A DNA stretch of 64,000 nucleotides, from NCBI GenBank assembly GCA_963575745.1, contig CAUYUJ010020259.1:525088-589087 (forward strand), read 5' to 3'. This stretch comes from Prorocentrum cordatum. Lineage: Eukaryota > Sar > Dinophyceae > Prorocentrales > Prorocentraceae. Made by a program: the position numbers and the translations under genes. Shown here piece after piece: positions 1-10,458 of the stretch (its first letter is position 1; the number at the start of each line of letters is the position of its first letter). The notes below the pieces were generated by a model, which was given only the letters and a program-made list of their open reading frames with translations, had not been told where the DNA came from and searched no databases.

Positions 1-19
1 TCCTGGGGAGATCAGTCCA

Positions 20-213
20 GGCCTCCCAGATGGGATCCGAGTAGATGGGGTCGGAGGATCGCGCCGCATCGCCGAGGCATCGACGATGCGGCTCGATGTG
101 GAGACCGTGTTTCCCAACGGCGACGTCGCCGATGCATCGTATACATCGGCGATGCATTTGCGATGCGGCGTGATCCTTCGACCCCGTCTTCTCGGACCCC
201 ATCTAGGAGGCCT
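20..213. repeat. Family A inverted-repeat element, copy 1
   Basis: The two ends are inverted copies of each other: a left arm beginning GCCTCCCAGATGGGATCC and a right arm ending CCCCATCTAGGAGGCCT. The centre is built from short palindromes around GCATCGCCGATGC. Further copies lie at 26659-26763, 29103-29175 (half), 34682-34920 and 41030-41163. No ORF is carried, so it looks like a non-autonomous, MITE-like element. Confidence 0.75.
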
Positions 214-395
214 CAGATCAGGGCGGAGGCTGCCCGCGAGTCTGCGGCTCCCGGCCAGGGGTCCGGGTCCGGACCTCGAGGCCGTCGGGAAGCGGCGTGC
301 GGCAAGGCACTTGTCTTCGGGAGGGGGTCGGAAGAGTTCGGGGGCCCGCGGTCTGAAGAAACATTGCGTTCAACGTCGGAGGTCCAGGTCTACGT

Positions 396-403
396 CGTCG
401 TTA

Positions 404-438
<35 letters not shown>

Positions 439-650
439 CGTCCTCGTCGTCGTCGTCGTCGTGGTCGTCATGGTGGTCGTCATGGTGGTCGTCGTCGTCG
501 TCGTCGTGGTCGTGGTCGTGGTCGTTGTGGTGGTGGGGGTGGTCGGTGTCGTCGTTGTCGTCATGGTCGTCGTCATTGGCAGTCGTCGTGCTCGCCGTTA
601 TCGTTGCTGCTGTCGTCGTGGTGGTCGTTGTCGTCGCCGTCGACGTTCGA
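396..650. repeat. CGT/GTC trinucleotide microsatellite
   Basis: A long imperfect run of CGT units, interrupted by GGT and CAT variants. The open frames across it encode only poly-Ser, poly-Val or poly-Asp and are repeat artefacts. The flanks at 213-396 and 650-930 hold nothing I recognise. Confidence 0.9.
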
Positions 651-930
651 CATCCGAGGTTCGAGGACCAGGCGTTGTCAAACGGGCACCAGCAGGAATG
701 TCCGGCAGCCGGTTCACACCACATCGAAGTGTTGCGGCCGTCGTTGCGAGGCGAGCTTGCAGGTCTCGGCCAGCTCTCGGGGCCCCGCAGGGGGCCCCGG
801 GCCCTGGCGCTCCCTGTCCCCGCCTCTCCAAACAGCGCCGACGTCGAGGACGTGTGCCCGTGCGTGGTTTTCACCCTTGGCGCCGCCAGGAGGCGCCTCG
901 TCTCCACTCATCGAGTACAAAAGAGCCCCT

Positions 931-2096
931 AACCTGAAATCGGGCGTGTCCCTCTACAGGAGGAATGTCCAAGCATAGTCAAAACATGGTCTGGGGACAA
1001 CGCTTCTACTTTTTTTGTTGGGGCTATGTTTGAATATGTTTGGATTTTGTTTCATTGTAGAGGCCTCCCGCTGGTGCCGCCGATCTGGGACGTTCCCGCT
1101 GTCAGAAGGACGCTTCCGCCCCAGCGCGCCTGTTCAAACGTAAGTGGTTTGGAAACAGCTCGGAGGCATTGCGTGGGCTTCTTGACGGGCCTCTACGACG
1201 CATTTTCGAGGCCTGCTGGGGGGGCGTCTTGGAGGTGATTGTTGAGCCTCTTGGGGGCCTTTTGGGCTTCCTGGGGGGGATGCAGGATGCATCCTGGAGG
1301 CCTCCTGGGGGTGTGTAGGAGGTAATGCTTAAGCCTTCGGGAGCGCTTTTGGGCGTCTTTGGGGGGCTTCTTGAGGGCCACTTGGGGCCTCTCGGAGTTT
1401 CTTGGGGACTCTAGGGCAATTTTGGTGCCTCCTGGGCGCCTCTTGGGCCGACTTGGGGCCTTCTGGGGCCGTCATGGAGCCCTCTTTGGCGCTTCTTGGG
1501 CCCGTCCTGGGGCCCGCTTGGGCTGTCTTGGGGGCCCCCCGGGCCGTCTTGGGTCCTTCTTGGGCCGACTTGGGGCCCTCTTGAGAGCCTCTGGGCCTGT
1601 TTTGGGGGTCGCTTGGGCTGGTTGGACACTGCGAAGGCCGAAGAAGCGAAACGGCAAACATGCACGTTTTCCAAAAAGGGAATGGGACAGGTTTTCCGTC
1701 TTTGGGCACTCTTAGGACCTGAGGTGTCGGGAGGGTACGTTGGAGGCTCCTGGAGCCGTCTGAGGAACATATTGAATGTCCTGGAGCGATGTTTCGGCCA
1801 CTCAGGGCCCTCTGGGGCCGTCTGGGCAGCCGCTGGGTTTTTTATGAGCCCGCGTTCGAGCTCTCCTGGGCGAGGGGCCGACCCGGAGTGAGCTGGAGCT
1901 CCGATTTTGCCACCACAATTGACTCGGACGCCCCCCCTCCTACCCTGGCAGAGCCCCCCCGCCCCCCCCCCCCAGCAGAGCTGAAGCTCAAGAACTGAGG
2001 CTCAGGCTAATCTGAGTGTCTTTGAAACTCACACGCTGGATCGGCGGATTTTTCGTCCAAAATCCGCCTGTAGGAGGACACGCCCGATCTAACCCT
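931..2096. repeat. Family E element split by a ~1-kb insert
   Basis: The left half (about 931-1045) starts with CGGGCGTGTCCCTCTACAGG and the right half (about 2048-2096) ends with the inverted form TAGGAGGACACGCCCG. Complete copies of this element are only about 165 bp long (for example 60248-60411), so about 1 kb between the halves is foreign. That insert is mostly the GGGGCC-rich minisatellite at 1180-1640. Confidence 0.6.
1180..1640. repeat. Degenerate ~30-bp GC-rich minisatellite
   Basis: Recurring blocks of the form CTTGGGGGCCTCTTGGG with a spacing near 30 bp. The overlapping frames all encode Gly/Pro/Trp/Leu-rich repeats, which is expected from the repeat. A similar block lies at 60700-60980. 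Confidence 0.7.
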
Positions 2097-2099
2097 AAA

Positions 2100-3060
2100 T
2101 CCAATAACACGATGAAGATGTGGTCTCACTTAAGTCCCCTCCCAAAGGGTTAGTGGTCCTTTTATTGCTAATCATCCACGGCGTAATGCCCCCTCCAAGT
2201 TCTGGTCAGAGCATCTCCCAGGAACCGCTTGGGCCGATGCCCACCCACGCCCACAGGGCACCTGCTTCCTGTCTATTCTTCCTAGAACACCTTGACTAAC
2301 TAAGGTGGCGGGGGGACGTTGACCAGAGGGATGGGGGGGATTGGGTCTCACATCATTACGTCCTTTCGCGCTCTACCATGACTGTCTGGCTTACCGTGTT
2401 GGTGTGACACACCACTGGGAAACGTAAGAAAAACACCAGCAGGCGAGCCGTTTTACCTTTGGTCGTTCTTGCACGCGTCATCCGACCTCTCCCATTCAAT
2501 GTGACCCCCTCCGTAAGGCATCTTTTATCACGGTGTGATGTTCAGGTATTGTTTGGGTGTTCTTTTCCCTATTCCCTATGGCTTCCTGCTTCTTTACTCT
2601 GCGCCCGCATGGGCACCTTATCTATTACCACTTCTTGTTGCATCTCCTACGTCCGCACTGGGAGCAGCCTTCATTTGTTATCACTGGCTCAAGTCGGCGT
2701 TGTCCACACATGGTCCATACATCCACATTGGTACTCGTCCGTTGTGGCTTGCTTGCGCAACAAGGTTGATCCGCTTCATCACATTGTACAGCTTGATCCT
2801 ATCAATTCTCCAGACAGAAAATCTTATACCTTCCATCCGTAATATCAATTCACCAGATAGAAAGACCCACCGTCCCCCAATCCAGTAGTAAAGACGGGTA
2901 GCTGGGTGAGAAGTCGGTAGGGCCGAGGCTATGCACGGGGGCCGTAGCTTTCCCGCGCATCGCCCCCCGTCGCTGTCACGGTGGCCGAAGCCACTGGAGA
3001 TACTCGACACACCCAGCCGTACAATAAACCATCCAACCAGTCAGTACGTCTACAGCCGAC
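2100..3060. other. Lower-GC stretch, possible retroelement 3' flank
   Basis: Noticeably less GC-rich than the sequence on its left. It lies downstream of the minus-strand retrotransposon in that element's direction. Two short direct repeats of the pattern TCAATTC(T/A)CCAGA(C/T)AGAAA occur near 2806 and 2846. Frames are open on both strands but none resembles a known protein. It could be the element's 3' untranslated region. Confidence 0.35.
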
Positions 3061-4002
3061 TCATGGAATGCAAGCGCAGTCGTCCCCGTTGGATCGATTG
3101 GCCAGTCCCTGAGGCCCCGTAGGGCATTCCAGAGGAGTGGCGTCCAGTATGTAGTAGGTCGAGACGGGCTGGCGCATCAGAAGAACGTACCCACCAGTTT
3201 CATCGAAGTCGTCTCTGAGGTCGGCAGCGTCCACCACACTCAGCATTGAGAAGGTATCCTCCAGCATCCAGCCGAAGAACAGGTCAGGGAGGTGGTCGGC
3301 GCACCCCACGGAAGGCAAGCACAGACGTCCACACTGGATCATTTGGCCAGTCCTTGGAGCCCCGAAGGGCATTCTGCGGGAGTGGCTGCGGATGCAGTAG
3401 CTGGTGCATCTTGAAGAAAATACCCACCAGCACTGAGTTCCAGCAGAACCTCTACCCCCCACCCCACGCGCTGGTATCCCCCGCCTACCGCGAAAGGGGT
3501 GCCCAGGGGGTGGGAACGGCAGAGTGGCGACTTGAACCAGGCATGCTTGGATTTTGTACAGTATAGTGTGAGGAAACCTTCCACTGCAGATGGCGGCCGT
3601 GATCTGATACCAAGTGGTCTTGTTGGCTTGACATGGGCACTTCGTGCAGGCAAGCTCCAGGTTCGGGTGCGTCGGTCTGAAAGGATGTAGGACGTGACAT
3701 CGATTGTCTGGGATCTCGATTCGCTTGTTGTGCTCCACGATCAGGGTGTTGTAGTCGTCTGTGGTCCTCTTGGCTCCAACGCGATGTGTGCCAGTCGGCT
3801 CCCCAGGTGTACATAGTAGCCTTGGCCATTGGCTGGAGCGCTGAATACCCTCCATCCTCTGTTTGCAGGTGGGGCAGAACAAATGAGGTGCTTGGTCTCT
3901 TCTAGCTCCAGTAAGCGGGCCCAGCATATGATAACCTTGCTGTCGAGCTTCTCTGTTATGACGGAGGCGGTTCTGTTCGTCGATGAGGGCACGGCCTATC
4001 AA
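3061..4002 (-). pseudogene. Retrotransposon C-terminal cysteine-rich region
   Basis: An open frame with two CxxC-type clusters: FCPTCKQ near residue 42 and LACTKCPC near residue 115. The pattern suggests zinc binding. It follows the RNase H part of the minus-strand non-LTR element in the correct order but in a different frame from 4025-4666, so the element is broken here. The last 60 or so codons overlap a local direct duplication (3066-3203 and 3316-3430). The function is inferred from position only. Confidence 0.5.
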
Positions 4003-4024
4003 GCCTTCGAACTCACGCGTCTCT

Positions 4025-4666
4025 TCAGGAGTCCACTCGATGACATTGCGCAGCTTCTGGACATATACAACTTACTTGGTGTGTGTGTGTGCCTTTCTCC
4101 GCCAGGCCAGCCACTGATTCCATTGCTCGTCTCGGCAGGTCACTATCTCTAATTGACTTGGTAATATCTTCCTTGAGTGGTGACACTGTCCACATCGGCT
4201 TCGACGGCGAACACCAATCAGAAACAATGTCGAGACTACCCTTTCGGTCAGTGGTGGCCAAGGCCAGGGCATACAGGACTCGCATGGTGTGGTTGTGCGC
4301 CGCAAACGTGGACCTGCATTTGCAGCCAGGCGCGAGCCTTAGCCCCAGCGGGGTGAGGGCGCTGAGCTCCATGTAGGTAGGTCGAGGTGCCAGATCACAC
4401 TTGCATAGCTTTGCCATCCGTGCAGCCACCGTGGCAACGTAGCGTGCCAGTCTGAATATCTTCGCGTCACTCGCGCTCTCCTGGGGTGTCACCAAGGGGA
4501 GGCCAGTAGCTATGGTAAAGTCGATTGCCAATTCTACCCACGTGACGGACAGAGGAGCTCGAACAGTATCATCTGCTTCCCAGTGTAGCTGTGCGAAGTA
4601 CCACGCCACCGCTGGGAAACGCGTCTGTTGGTAGTACCACTTTGCCATTGGAGTTGATTGGGGCAA
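4025..4666 (-). pseudogene. Retrotransposon tail, helical region
   Basis: An open frame of 213 codons containing a TWVELAIDFTIATGLPL segment and several cysteines. It shares its frame with 4841-5170 and 5303-6304 but is cut off from them by stop codons. I read it as the decayed continuation of the same polyprotein. I know of no enzymatic domain here. Confidence 0.45.
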
Positions 4667-4840
4667 GTTCGGGGCGAACTTCCAGTCGGTGAGGTTGGGC
4701 GTGATGGGGTCCCAGTGATATCCAGGGAAAGCTTGCTTGGTCGGGTTGGTAGTTGCTTGATCTAGGGCAAGCTCGCTGTTGGAGCTGCTGCTCGGTCTCG
4801 GACGACTCGAAGGCGTAGCAGTCGTAGTGCTTGTCGCTGG

Positions 4841-5170
4841 TTAGGTTGCAGTCGGCGTAGTCACTGGTGATGCCCTCGTCTTCTTGCCGTGCAAGCGTCG
4901 GGGGGTGCCTGGCGAAGGCGGTGGAAGATGCGCAGGTGGTGGGCTCGGCTGGTCATGGTCAGACTCGTCCATGCCTAGGTGCGCCCATGGGTCTTCTTCT
5001 TCGTCTTCCCCAGGTAGGTCAGGACGATTGCCATCAAGTTCTGCTTGTTCCATGGCACGAGCTTGATCGCACCTGGCGTTGTGTGTGTGTGTGTGTCGCG
5101 ACCCATCTCCGTCAGTGCCTTGGCACGGCTCTCGAGGATGACCGTGGCGGTGTGTTGGAGCAGGTAGCAC
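4841..5170 (-). pseudogene. Retrotransposon linker, acidic and proline-rich
   Basis: A 109-codon frame, in register with the RNase H segment upstream, rich in Asp/Glu (EDEEEDPWAHLGMDESDHD) and then Pro. It looks like a disordered linker between RNase H and the tail of the minus-strand element. It contains a short TG run near 5080. Confidence 0.4.
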
Positions 5171-5302
5171 AATTGCTGACCTCGTAAGTGTCGTTGCCGC
5201 AGTGTTGCTGGGGGGGCGTGTGAACGTGCAGCTCGGGCTGCACCTTTGTCCGCAGCCTGGTTGGGCTCCCGCGGCGTGCGCTCTTCGGCGGGGACGTCCC
5301 GT

Positions 5303-6304
5303 TTACTGCGATGTGCTTTTTAGCTTCAGTACACGAAGCTGGTCTCGGCCTTGAGCTTCCAATCCCGTCTCAGTTGCTTCCCAAAGATCGACGTGCTGCT
5401 TGGTGGTCAGGGTCTCGCCGCGGAGCAGGGCCGTGCAATTCCGCACGCAGTATGCACTGTCGGTCAGGTAGGTTTGGGGGCACCACGACCACGCGACGAA
5501 GTGCCTCAATGCTGATACTTCGGCACGTTGAGCGCCTTGGGCCACTCCTTTGAGCGGCACCTCGATGTTGCAAGGGTGTCCGTTGCCATAATGAAGAGTG
5601 TAACCAGATCTACGAACCCGAAGGTCCGATGCTTGCCCAGGGCAGGAGCCATCTCCTGCGACCACAACATATCCATCGATCTTGATCAGCACCGTGTCCT
5701 CGTCATCTCCCGCCTCGTAGTTCTCGTCGCCGTGATGGGGCGGAGGTTGGAGCGGCAGCTCGTCAGGTAAGAGTTGGCAGGCAAACTCATCATATGCTGG
5801 TCTGTCGGGCATATGTCCGCAGCACAGTAGACACGTGGGCAGGGCGTGGAGCTCCTCCCGCGTGTAGCTGGACAGTATCGCTGATCTCTGAGATCCCCAC
5901 TTCGGGCAGTCCAAAAGGATGTGCGGCATCGTCTCGTCGGGGTCGACACAGAAGGGGCACCTCTTGTGGCTGGCTTTCTTGGTGATGTGGTGCAGGCGAT
6001 GCCCCGTGTTAGTCGCTCCTTGAAGGTCGGCTCTGAGGAACGGCACCTGCTTAGTAGTAAGTTGTGGTACTGGAATGTCGGAGGCTCCGAGGAGGAGAGG
6101 TGGTTGGTCTTTGGGTTCATCGTCCACGTCCTCGTCGTCGGGCTTCGTACTCCTCTCGGCCTTCCTCAGCAGGGCGGTGGTGACGTGATAAGTCAAACCC
6201 ATGTTCCCAGTGGTACCTCCTTTCGTGTCTTTTCGTTCCAGGAGCTGAGGGTCTCGTCGCCAGACAAATCGCCTCAGATCTTCTCGCAGCGTGTGAAGCC
6301 ACAA
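5303..6304 (-). pseudogene. Non-LTR retrotransposon zinc knuckle and RNase H
   Basis: The frame encodes, in order, a post-reverse-transcriptase zinc knuckle CPFCVDPDETMPHILLDC (about residues 135-152, C-x2-C-x10-H-x4-C) and an RNase H domain. The RNase H acidic residues are visible in VVVAGDGS, QRAEVSAL and LTDSAYC. RNase H would remove the RNA strand of the RNA-DNA hybrid during reverse transcription. The frame differs from the adjacent reverse transcriptase fragment (6360-7148), so at least one frameshift separates them. The element is not functional as it stands. Confidence 0.75.
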
Positions 6305-6359
6305 GCCCTGCGGGTGTTTCGTAAGGTAAATATGCTGGCCAGTCGCCCCCTGGAATTAT

Positions 6360-7230
6360 TCAAAGGTAGGCCATTCCCAGTTTAGATCTTGCAGCACAGC
6401 GCGAAGTCGGTTGATGGGGCCAGTGTTGCTGTCCTTGACAGTAGTAGTGACTCTGTTGTGCAGGATGTCCCAACATTTGTTTTGCTCGTGGAAGTAATCG
6501 AGGTCCATTCGGACTCTTGAAAAGTCTGCGCGCGATAATCAACGGTTGAGCCGTAGCGATCTGCAGTGGATCGATCAAGTGGCCTCGCATGACTAGCGTG
6601 AGCGTGATCGCCGGTGATCTGAAAGCACGGCCCCTGTGCCACAGGGACTTGATGACCGCCGACCTGAAATTCAGGTGGTTGTGCTTCGGGAGGCGTCGAA
6701 ACTCAAGGCCAGGAGCAAGTCGAGGTAGAGCTGCCTTCGCGCGCAAACGTTGTTTGCCTTGGAGTCCAAACGGTGCACCGCCTGTGCGCTGTGTGACACG
6801 ATAGGCTGCGGTGTAACGCCGTCTCCTATCATCATGCGAGCACATGCCGAAAGTGCATATCTCCCATCCCACCAGGACCAGGTTCCGTACCACTTGGCAG
6901 TTCTCGTGTCCCTTGTATGTGAGGGCAGCTTTCAGCACAGTCTCGGTCTTCAAGGGTATCGCGAAATGCTTCGTCTTCGGGATGTTTGTCTGTGTGCCGG
7001 CATGCTCGTCGAACTCCAGGGACACGGTGGTCGCCTTAGCCGTTCGCACTGCGTGGTGAGGCCCTTCTGCACGAAAATTGCCGTCATCAATGAAGTAGGT
7101 AACCTTCATCTCTGCTTCCTTCTCAAGGGCGTGGCTCCATACAGACATCAGCGCAAGCGCCTGCTGGAGGGACCAGGGGTCCCCTTGGACAAAGCCGTTG
7201 CTGCGCTTCTTCTCAGGGCCGACTGCAGGG
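6360..7230 (-). pseudogene. Non-LTR reverse transcriptase, 5'-truncated
   Basis: The catalytic core motif appears as VTYFIDDGNF (the YxDD block). It is preceded by QGDPWSLQQALAL (the rG-QG-P-S block), whose codons start about 60 bp upstream of the first methionine and reach back to about 7230. The more N-terminal fingers and the endonuclease are absent. Upstream, at 7318, a family F repeat begins. It is the first recognisable part of the minus-strand element covering 3061-7290. Confidence 0.75.
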
Positions 7231-7317
7231 GAAACTTTTCAGCGAGCTCGGAGATCCTGGTAGAAGACCTCGGAGGCGTGCAATACACCCGCAGGACAAC
7301 CGAAGGCCTTCATAAGT

Positions 7318-7570
7318 CGATTTCGGAAACTGGAACATATACGTTACCAGTGGCGGGCTGTTGTTCAGTCCCAGAACTTTGTGAGGGTCGGGGACGACGT
7401 CGGAGTGGTGTGGTGTATACTATTTTCCCCGCTTTCCCAGGGAAGCAACGGAAAATGTATACACCAGGATCCCGTATACACCAGGATCCGCTTTCTTGTG
7501 CCAATTTCAGTGCTGGGCCGTAGAAGACGTCGGTGTGTAGAGTCTGGTCCCTTATTGCGAAGGCCTTACG
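7318..7570 (+). repeat. Family F dispersed repeat, copy 1
   Basis: About 250 bp that recurs at 9070-9320 and 29570-29815 in the same orientation. Landmarks are AACTGGAACATATACGTTAC, then GTGGTGTGGTGTATACT, then ATACACCAGGATCCCGT. Copy 1 contains a local doubling of the CCAGGATCCC segment (7461-7490). No coding content is recognised. Confidence 0.8.
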
Positions 7571-7672
7571 GCCGGTGCCGCCGACCCTGTTCGCAATGCG
7601 CAGCAAGAGGCACGGGCTGTGGGATGGTTTTGGGGAACGGGGAGAAGGACGAGAAGGTGGGGGAGGGAGGTG

Positions 7673-8256
7673 TCGTATCTGACCCGGGACTTCCCCGGGA
7701 CTCCCCCGGGACCCCCCCCGGGACCCCCCCTCCCCGGGACGACCCCCGGGACCCGGGACTCCCCCGGGACCCCCCCCCCCCCCTCCCCCCCCCGTCGGGG
7801 AAGGGAAAGGGAAGGGGCTTCCCTTCGACTCAATTACGACGTTGCTCAAGGTCGGTACGGGGGGGGGGCGTCGTATCTGACCCGGGACTCCCCCGGGACC
7901 CCCCCCGGGACCCCCCCTCCCCCCCCCGTCGGGGAAGGGAAAGGGAAGGGGCTTCCCTTCGACTCAATTACGACGTTGCTCAAGGTCGGTACGGGGGGGG
8001 GGCGTCGTATCTGACCCGGGACTCCCCCGGGACCCCCCCCGGGACCCCCCCTCCCCCCCCCGTCGGGGAAGGGAAAGGGAAGGGGCTTCCCTTCGACTCA
8101 ATTACGACGTTGCTCAAGGTCGGTACGGGGGGGCCGTCGTATCTGACCCGGGACTCCCCCGGGACCCCCCCCGGGACCCCCCCTCCCCCCCCCGTCGGGG
8201 AAGGGAAAGGGAAGGGGCTTCCCTTCGAATCAATTACGACGTTGCTGAAGGTCGGT
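7673..8256 (+). repeat. Tandem 132-134-bp GC-rich repeat, four units
   Basis: Units start at TCGTATCTGACCCGGGACT: 7673, 7871, 8005 and 8137. The first unit is longer (198 bp). Each unit contains CCCGGGACTCCCCCGGGA palindromes, runs of up to nine C, and a G-rich GGGGAAGGGAAAGGGAAGGG block. Because 132 is a multiple of three, one forward frame reads the unit as a repeated 44-residue peptide. I think that is incidental. Confidence 0.9.
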
Positions 8257-8259
8257 TTG

Positions 8260-8880
8260 GCTAGCGCGCTTGAGGAGGAGGCCCTGGGAAAGGGCGAGGG
8301 GAGCGGGGAGGAGCCCAGGGGAAGAGGGGTACCAGGGAAAGGGAACGACAGAGACGACGATTACAAAGAATGACGGAGATGACGGCTCGAACGGAAAAGC
8401 CCCTCACACACGCCGACAGGGTCGGCGGATTTCTGTCTCGATGCCTCACTGCACTGGAAGAATCAACAGCAGAGATGCCCGTACAGTGCCAACGTCAAGA
8501 CAAGGAGTACAGTCGGCCCGGATTAGTAGGTCGACCCTGCCAGCTCAAGGGTACCCTTGTGTTCTGTGCCTCGCGACACGTGACACGTGCCTTCTTACAC
8601 TCCTATGGCGATGTGGCCCTCGGAAGGGTCTTGTGTCCTCTCGCGTGTCCTGTCCAATCAAGGCCGACTGCAGTGCCAAGGTCAAGGCAAGGAGCAGGAC
8701 GAGTATCGTGGTGAGCACGGCCCGCCCCTCCCTCGCCGCCGGCAGCCCGCAGGAGGCCGTCTCCGCCGCCGGCGCGGCGAGGGCGCTGTGCGCCAGCCGC
8801 GGGCCCGCGGCGGAGGTGGCAGCGCCTCGCGCCGAAAATCAGGGATGGACAGAACGCCTCCCCAGACGAGCCTGCGGGAC
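8260..8880. other. No gene recognised
   Basis: GC-rich sequence with a short imperfect duplication (CAGTGCCAACGTCAAGACAAGG near 8486 and a close copy near 8670). Open frames are short and overlap on both strands. Confidence 0.5.
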
Positions 8881-8884
8881 GGGG

Positions 8885-9062
8885 AAAATTACCACAGCCG
8901 CTGCTTCTTGTTTGCGCCGCCTTCCAGCCGGCCGAAAAAGAAGCAGTGGTTGTGGTCATTTCCCGGGTGCCGAGCTTAACGAAAATGACCACAACCACTG
9001 CTTTGTTTCTGTTGGCTGGAAGGCGGCACCAAAAGAAAAGCAGTGGCTGTGGTCGTTTCCAC
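8885..9062. repeat. Two adjacent ~85-bp hairpin elements
   Basis: Each unit is a near-palindrome with arms of the type GAAAATGACCACAACCACTG and its inverse CAGTGGTTGTGGTCATTTCC. The central part (GCCTTCCAGCC) is shared between units in opposite orientation. They are consistent with very small foldback elements. Confidence 0.75.
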
Positions 9063-9069
9063 GTCCCGA

Positions 9070-9320
9070 AAAGTCGGAAACTGGAACATATACATTACCA
9101 GAGGCGGGCTGTTTTTCGGTCCCAGAACTTTGTGAGAGTCGGGGACGACGTCGGGGTGGTGTGGTGTATACATTTTGTTCCCCGCTTTCCCGGGGAAGCA
9201 ACGCAACACTTATACAGCAAGATCCCGTATACTCCAGGGTCCGCTCTCCAGTGCAGATTCCAATGCAGGGCCGGAACAAGCGTCGGTGTATAGAGTTCGA
9301 TTCCCTAACAAGAGCGGGCC
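9070..9320 (+). repeat. Family F dispersed repeat, copy 2
   Basis: Close to the copy at 7318-7570 over its whole length, starting GGAAACTGGAACATATAC and including GTGGTGTGGTGTATAC. It follows directly after the hairpin pair at 8885-9062. Confidence 0.8.
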
Positions 9321-9329
9321 GAGGAAGCT

Positions 9330-9765
9330 CGGCACTTTGAGCAGACTTGCAAGCATTTCGGCCTCCTTGGAGCATCCTTTTGGAGGGCTCCGGGGCCACT
9401 GGTCTCGTGGCGGTCTTGGGCCTTGATGGGGGAGCAGTGAAGGCTATCTGGCGGGCTCTGACAATGCAGTGGCAGTTTTCGCTCGACCGGTGCAGTCCCT
9501 CGTTTCGCGAATCGACGTGCGCCTTGCCCGATACGTGCGGTAGCTTTTGGAATTCGATCGGCCATTCCGCCCGGGTCCACTCGGAAAGGGGTCCAGTGGG
9601 CTCGTGGAGTGTCCCTGGCAGTTTTCACCAGAAAGGGCGTTCTGCTAAAGGGGAGTCTGTCCGCTTCCGAGAAAAGGGCGAGCGGTCCCCAGTGGTTCTT
9701 CTGGCCAGCGTGTGTGTGTGCGTGGGGCGCTCCTCAAAGGACCCCGCCTTCGAGGATCGACGCGG
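9330..9765. other. No gene recognised
   Basis: Mixed-composition sequence with a short TG run near 9712. Open frames are present on the plus strand but show no domain I recognise. Confidence 0.5.
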
Positions 9766-9769
9766 AGTC

Positions 9770-9995
9770 GACTCCTCTTCCTTGGCGGAAGGCCGGCGGA
9801 AGGCCGGCGGAAGGCAGTGGAACTCAACCGAGGCCGCCTCCGCCGGCAGAAGTCGGGGGAGGAGGAGGAGGAGGAGGCACAGCGTTAGGGGGGGAGGAGG
9901 AGGAGGAGGAGGAGGAGGAGGAGGAGGAGGAGGAGGAGGAGGAGGAGGCCGGCGGAAGTCGGCGGAAGTAGAACATGCGTCCCCAAGAGGTGGCA
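9770..9995. repeat. GGCGGAAG-rich element with AGG microsatellite inside
   Basis: Repeated CCGGCGGAAGG units flank a GGAGGCCGCCTCCGCC palindrome and end with a tail AGTAGAACATGCGTCCCC. The same arrangement recurs at 38425-38565. Here a GGA run (9880-9945) sits inside the right part. Confidence 0.65.
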
Positions 9996-10039
9996 ACCTT
10001 TTTGGGTGCAGGATGACCTGCCACGTGGGTGGGGGGGGG

Positions 10040-10240
10040 GGGGGGCTTTTGCTTCGCGCGTCGCGCCTCTGCTTCTGGGCCACGGCGCTGCGGCGCGACA
10101 CGATATCCACGTCCCTGTCCCCGAACGTCAACGTCCCGAGCCTATCCCAGCCTCCCGCCCCGCGGAGTGGAGCGACACGCTATCCACTTGCAGGGCATCG
10201 CATGTCTTGGGGGTTGCCGCCGCGACACACTAAGCAACAA
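10040..10240. repeat. Family I dispersed repeat, copy 1
   Basis: Starts with GCTTCGCGCGTCGCGCC and ends with GCGACACACTAAGCA, which are imperfect inverted arms. A second copy is at 41405-41585. An internal GCGCTGCGGCGCGACACG palindrome is kept in both. Confidence 0.65.
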
Positions 10241-10249
10241 TGCCTAACC

Positions 10250-10440
10250 GCAGGCTTCGAGGTCGAGGTTTTTGGACGTTTGCGTTAGCTGTCGGCGGTT
10301 TTCCAGCCTCGGGGTGCTCTCCAGCAGCTGCGCCTCGCCGAGAGGCGCCCAGGGGTGTTCAGAACGTCCCGAAGGGCCGCCGGAGATGCGAGTTATGAGC
10401 CGGAAACCGAGACCAGTCAGAGGCAACGTCATGGCGGGAT
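10250..10440 (+). repeat. Family H dispersed repeat, copy 1
   Basis: About 190 bp shared with 30425-30610, including AGGCTTCGAGGTC at the start, GGTTTTCCAGCCTCG in the middle and GAAACCGA(G/C)ACCAGTCAG near the end. The second copy lies at the start of an intron of the beta-glucosidase gene. Confidence 0.75.
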
Positions 10441-10458
10441 AGGCTCAGGGAGGATCGT

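Noticed and set aside
86-978. Overlapping long open frames on both strands
   Set aside because: They run through CGT microsatellite and encode poly-Ser, poly-Val and poly-Asp. High GC and the repeat explain them.
7673-8256. CRISPR-like array
   Set aside because: Units are contiguous, over 130 bp, without spacers, and the genome is eukaryotic.
7381-8373. 330-codon frame with a repeated 44-residue peptide
   Set aside because: The peptide comes entirely from the 132-bp tandem repeat and ends in repeat flanks. There is no independent sign of coding.
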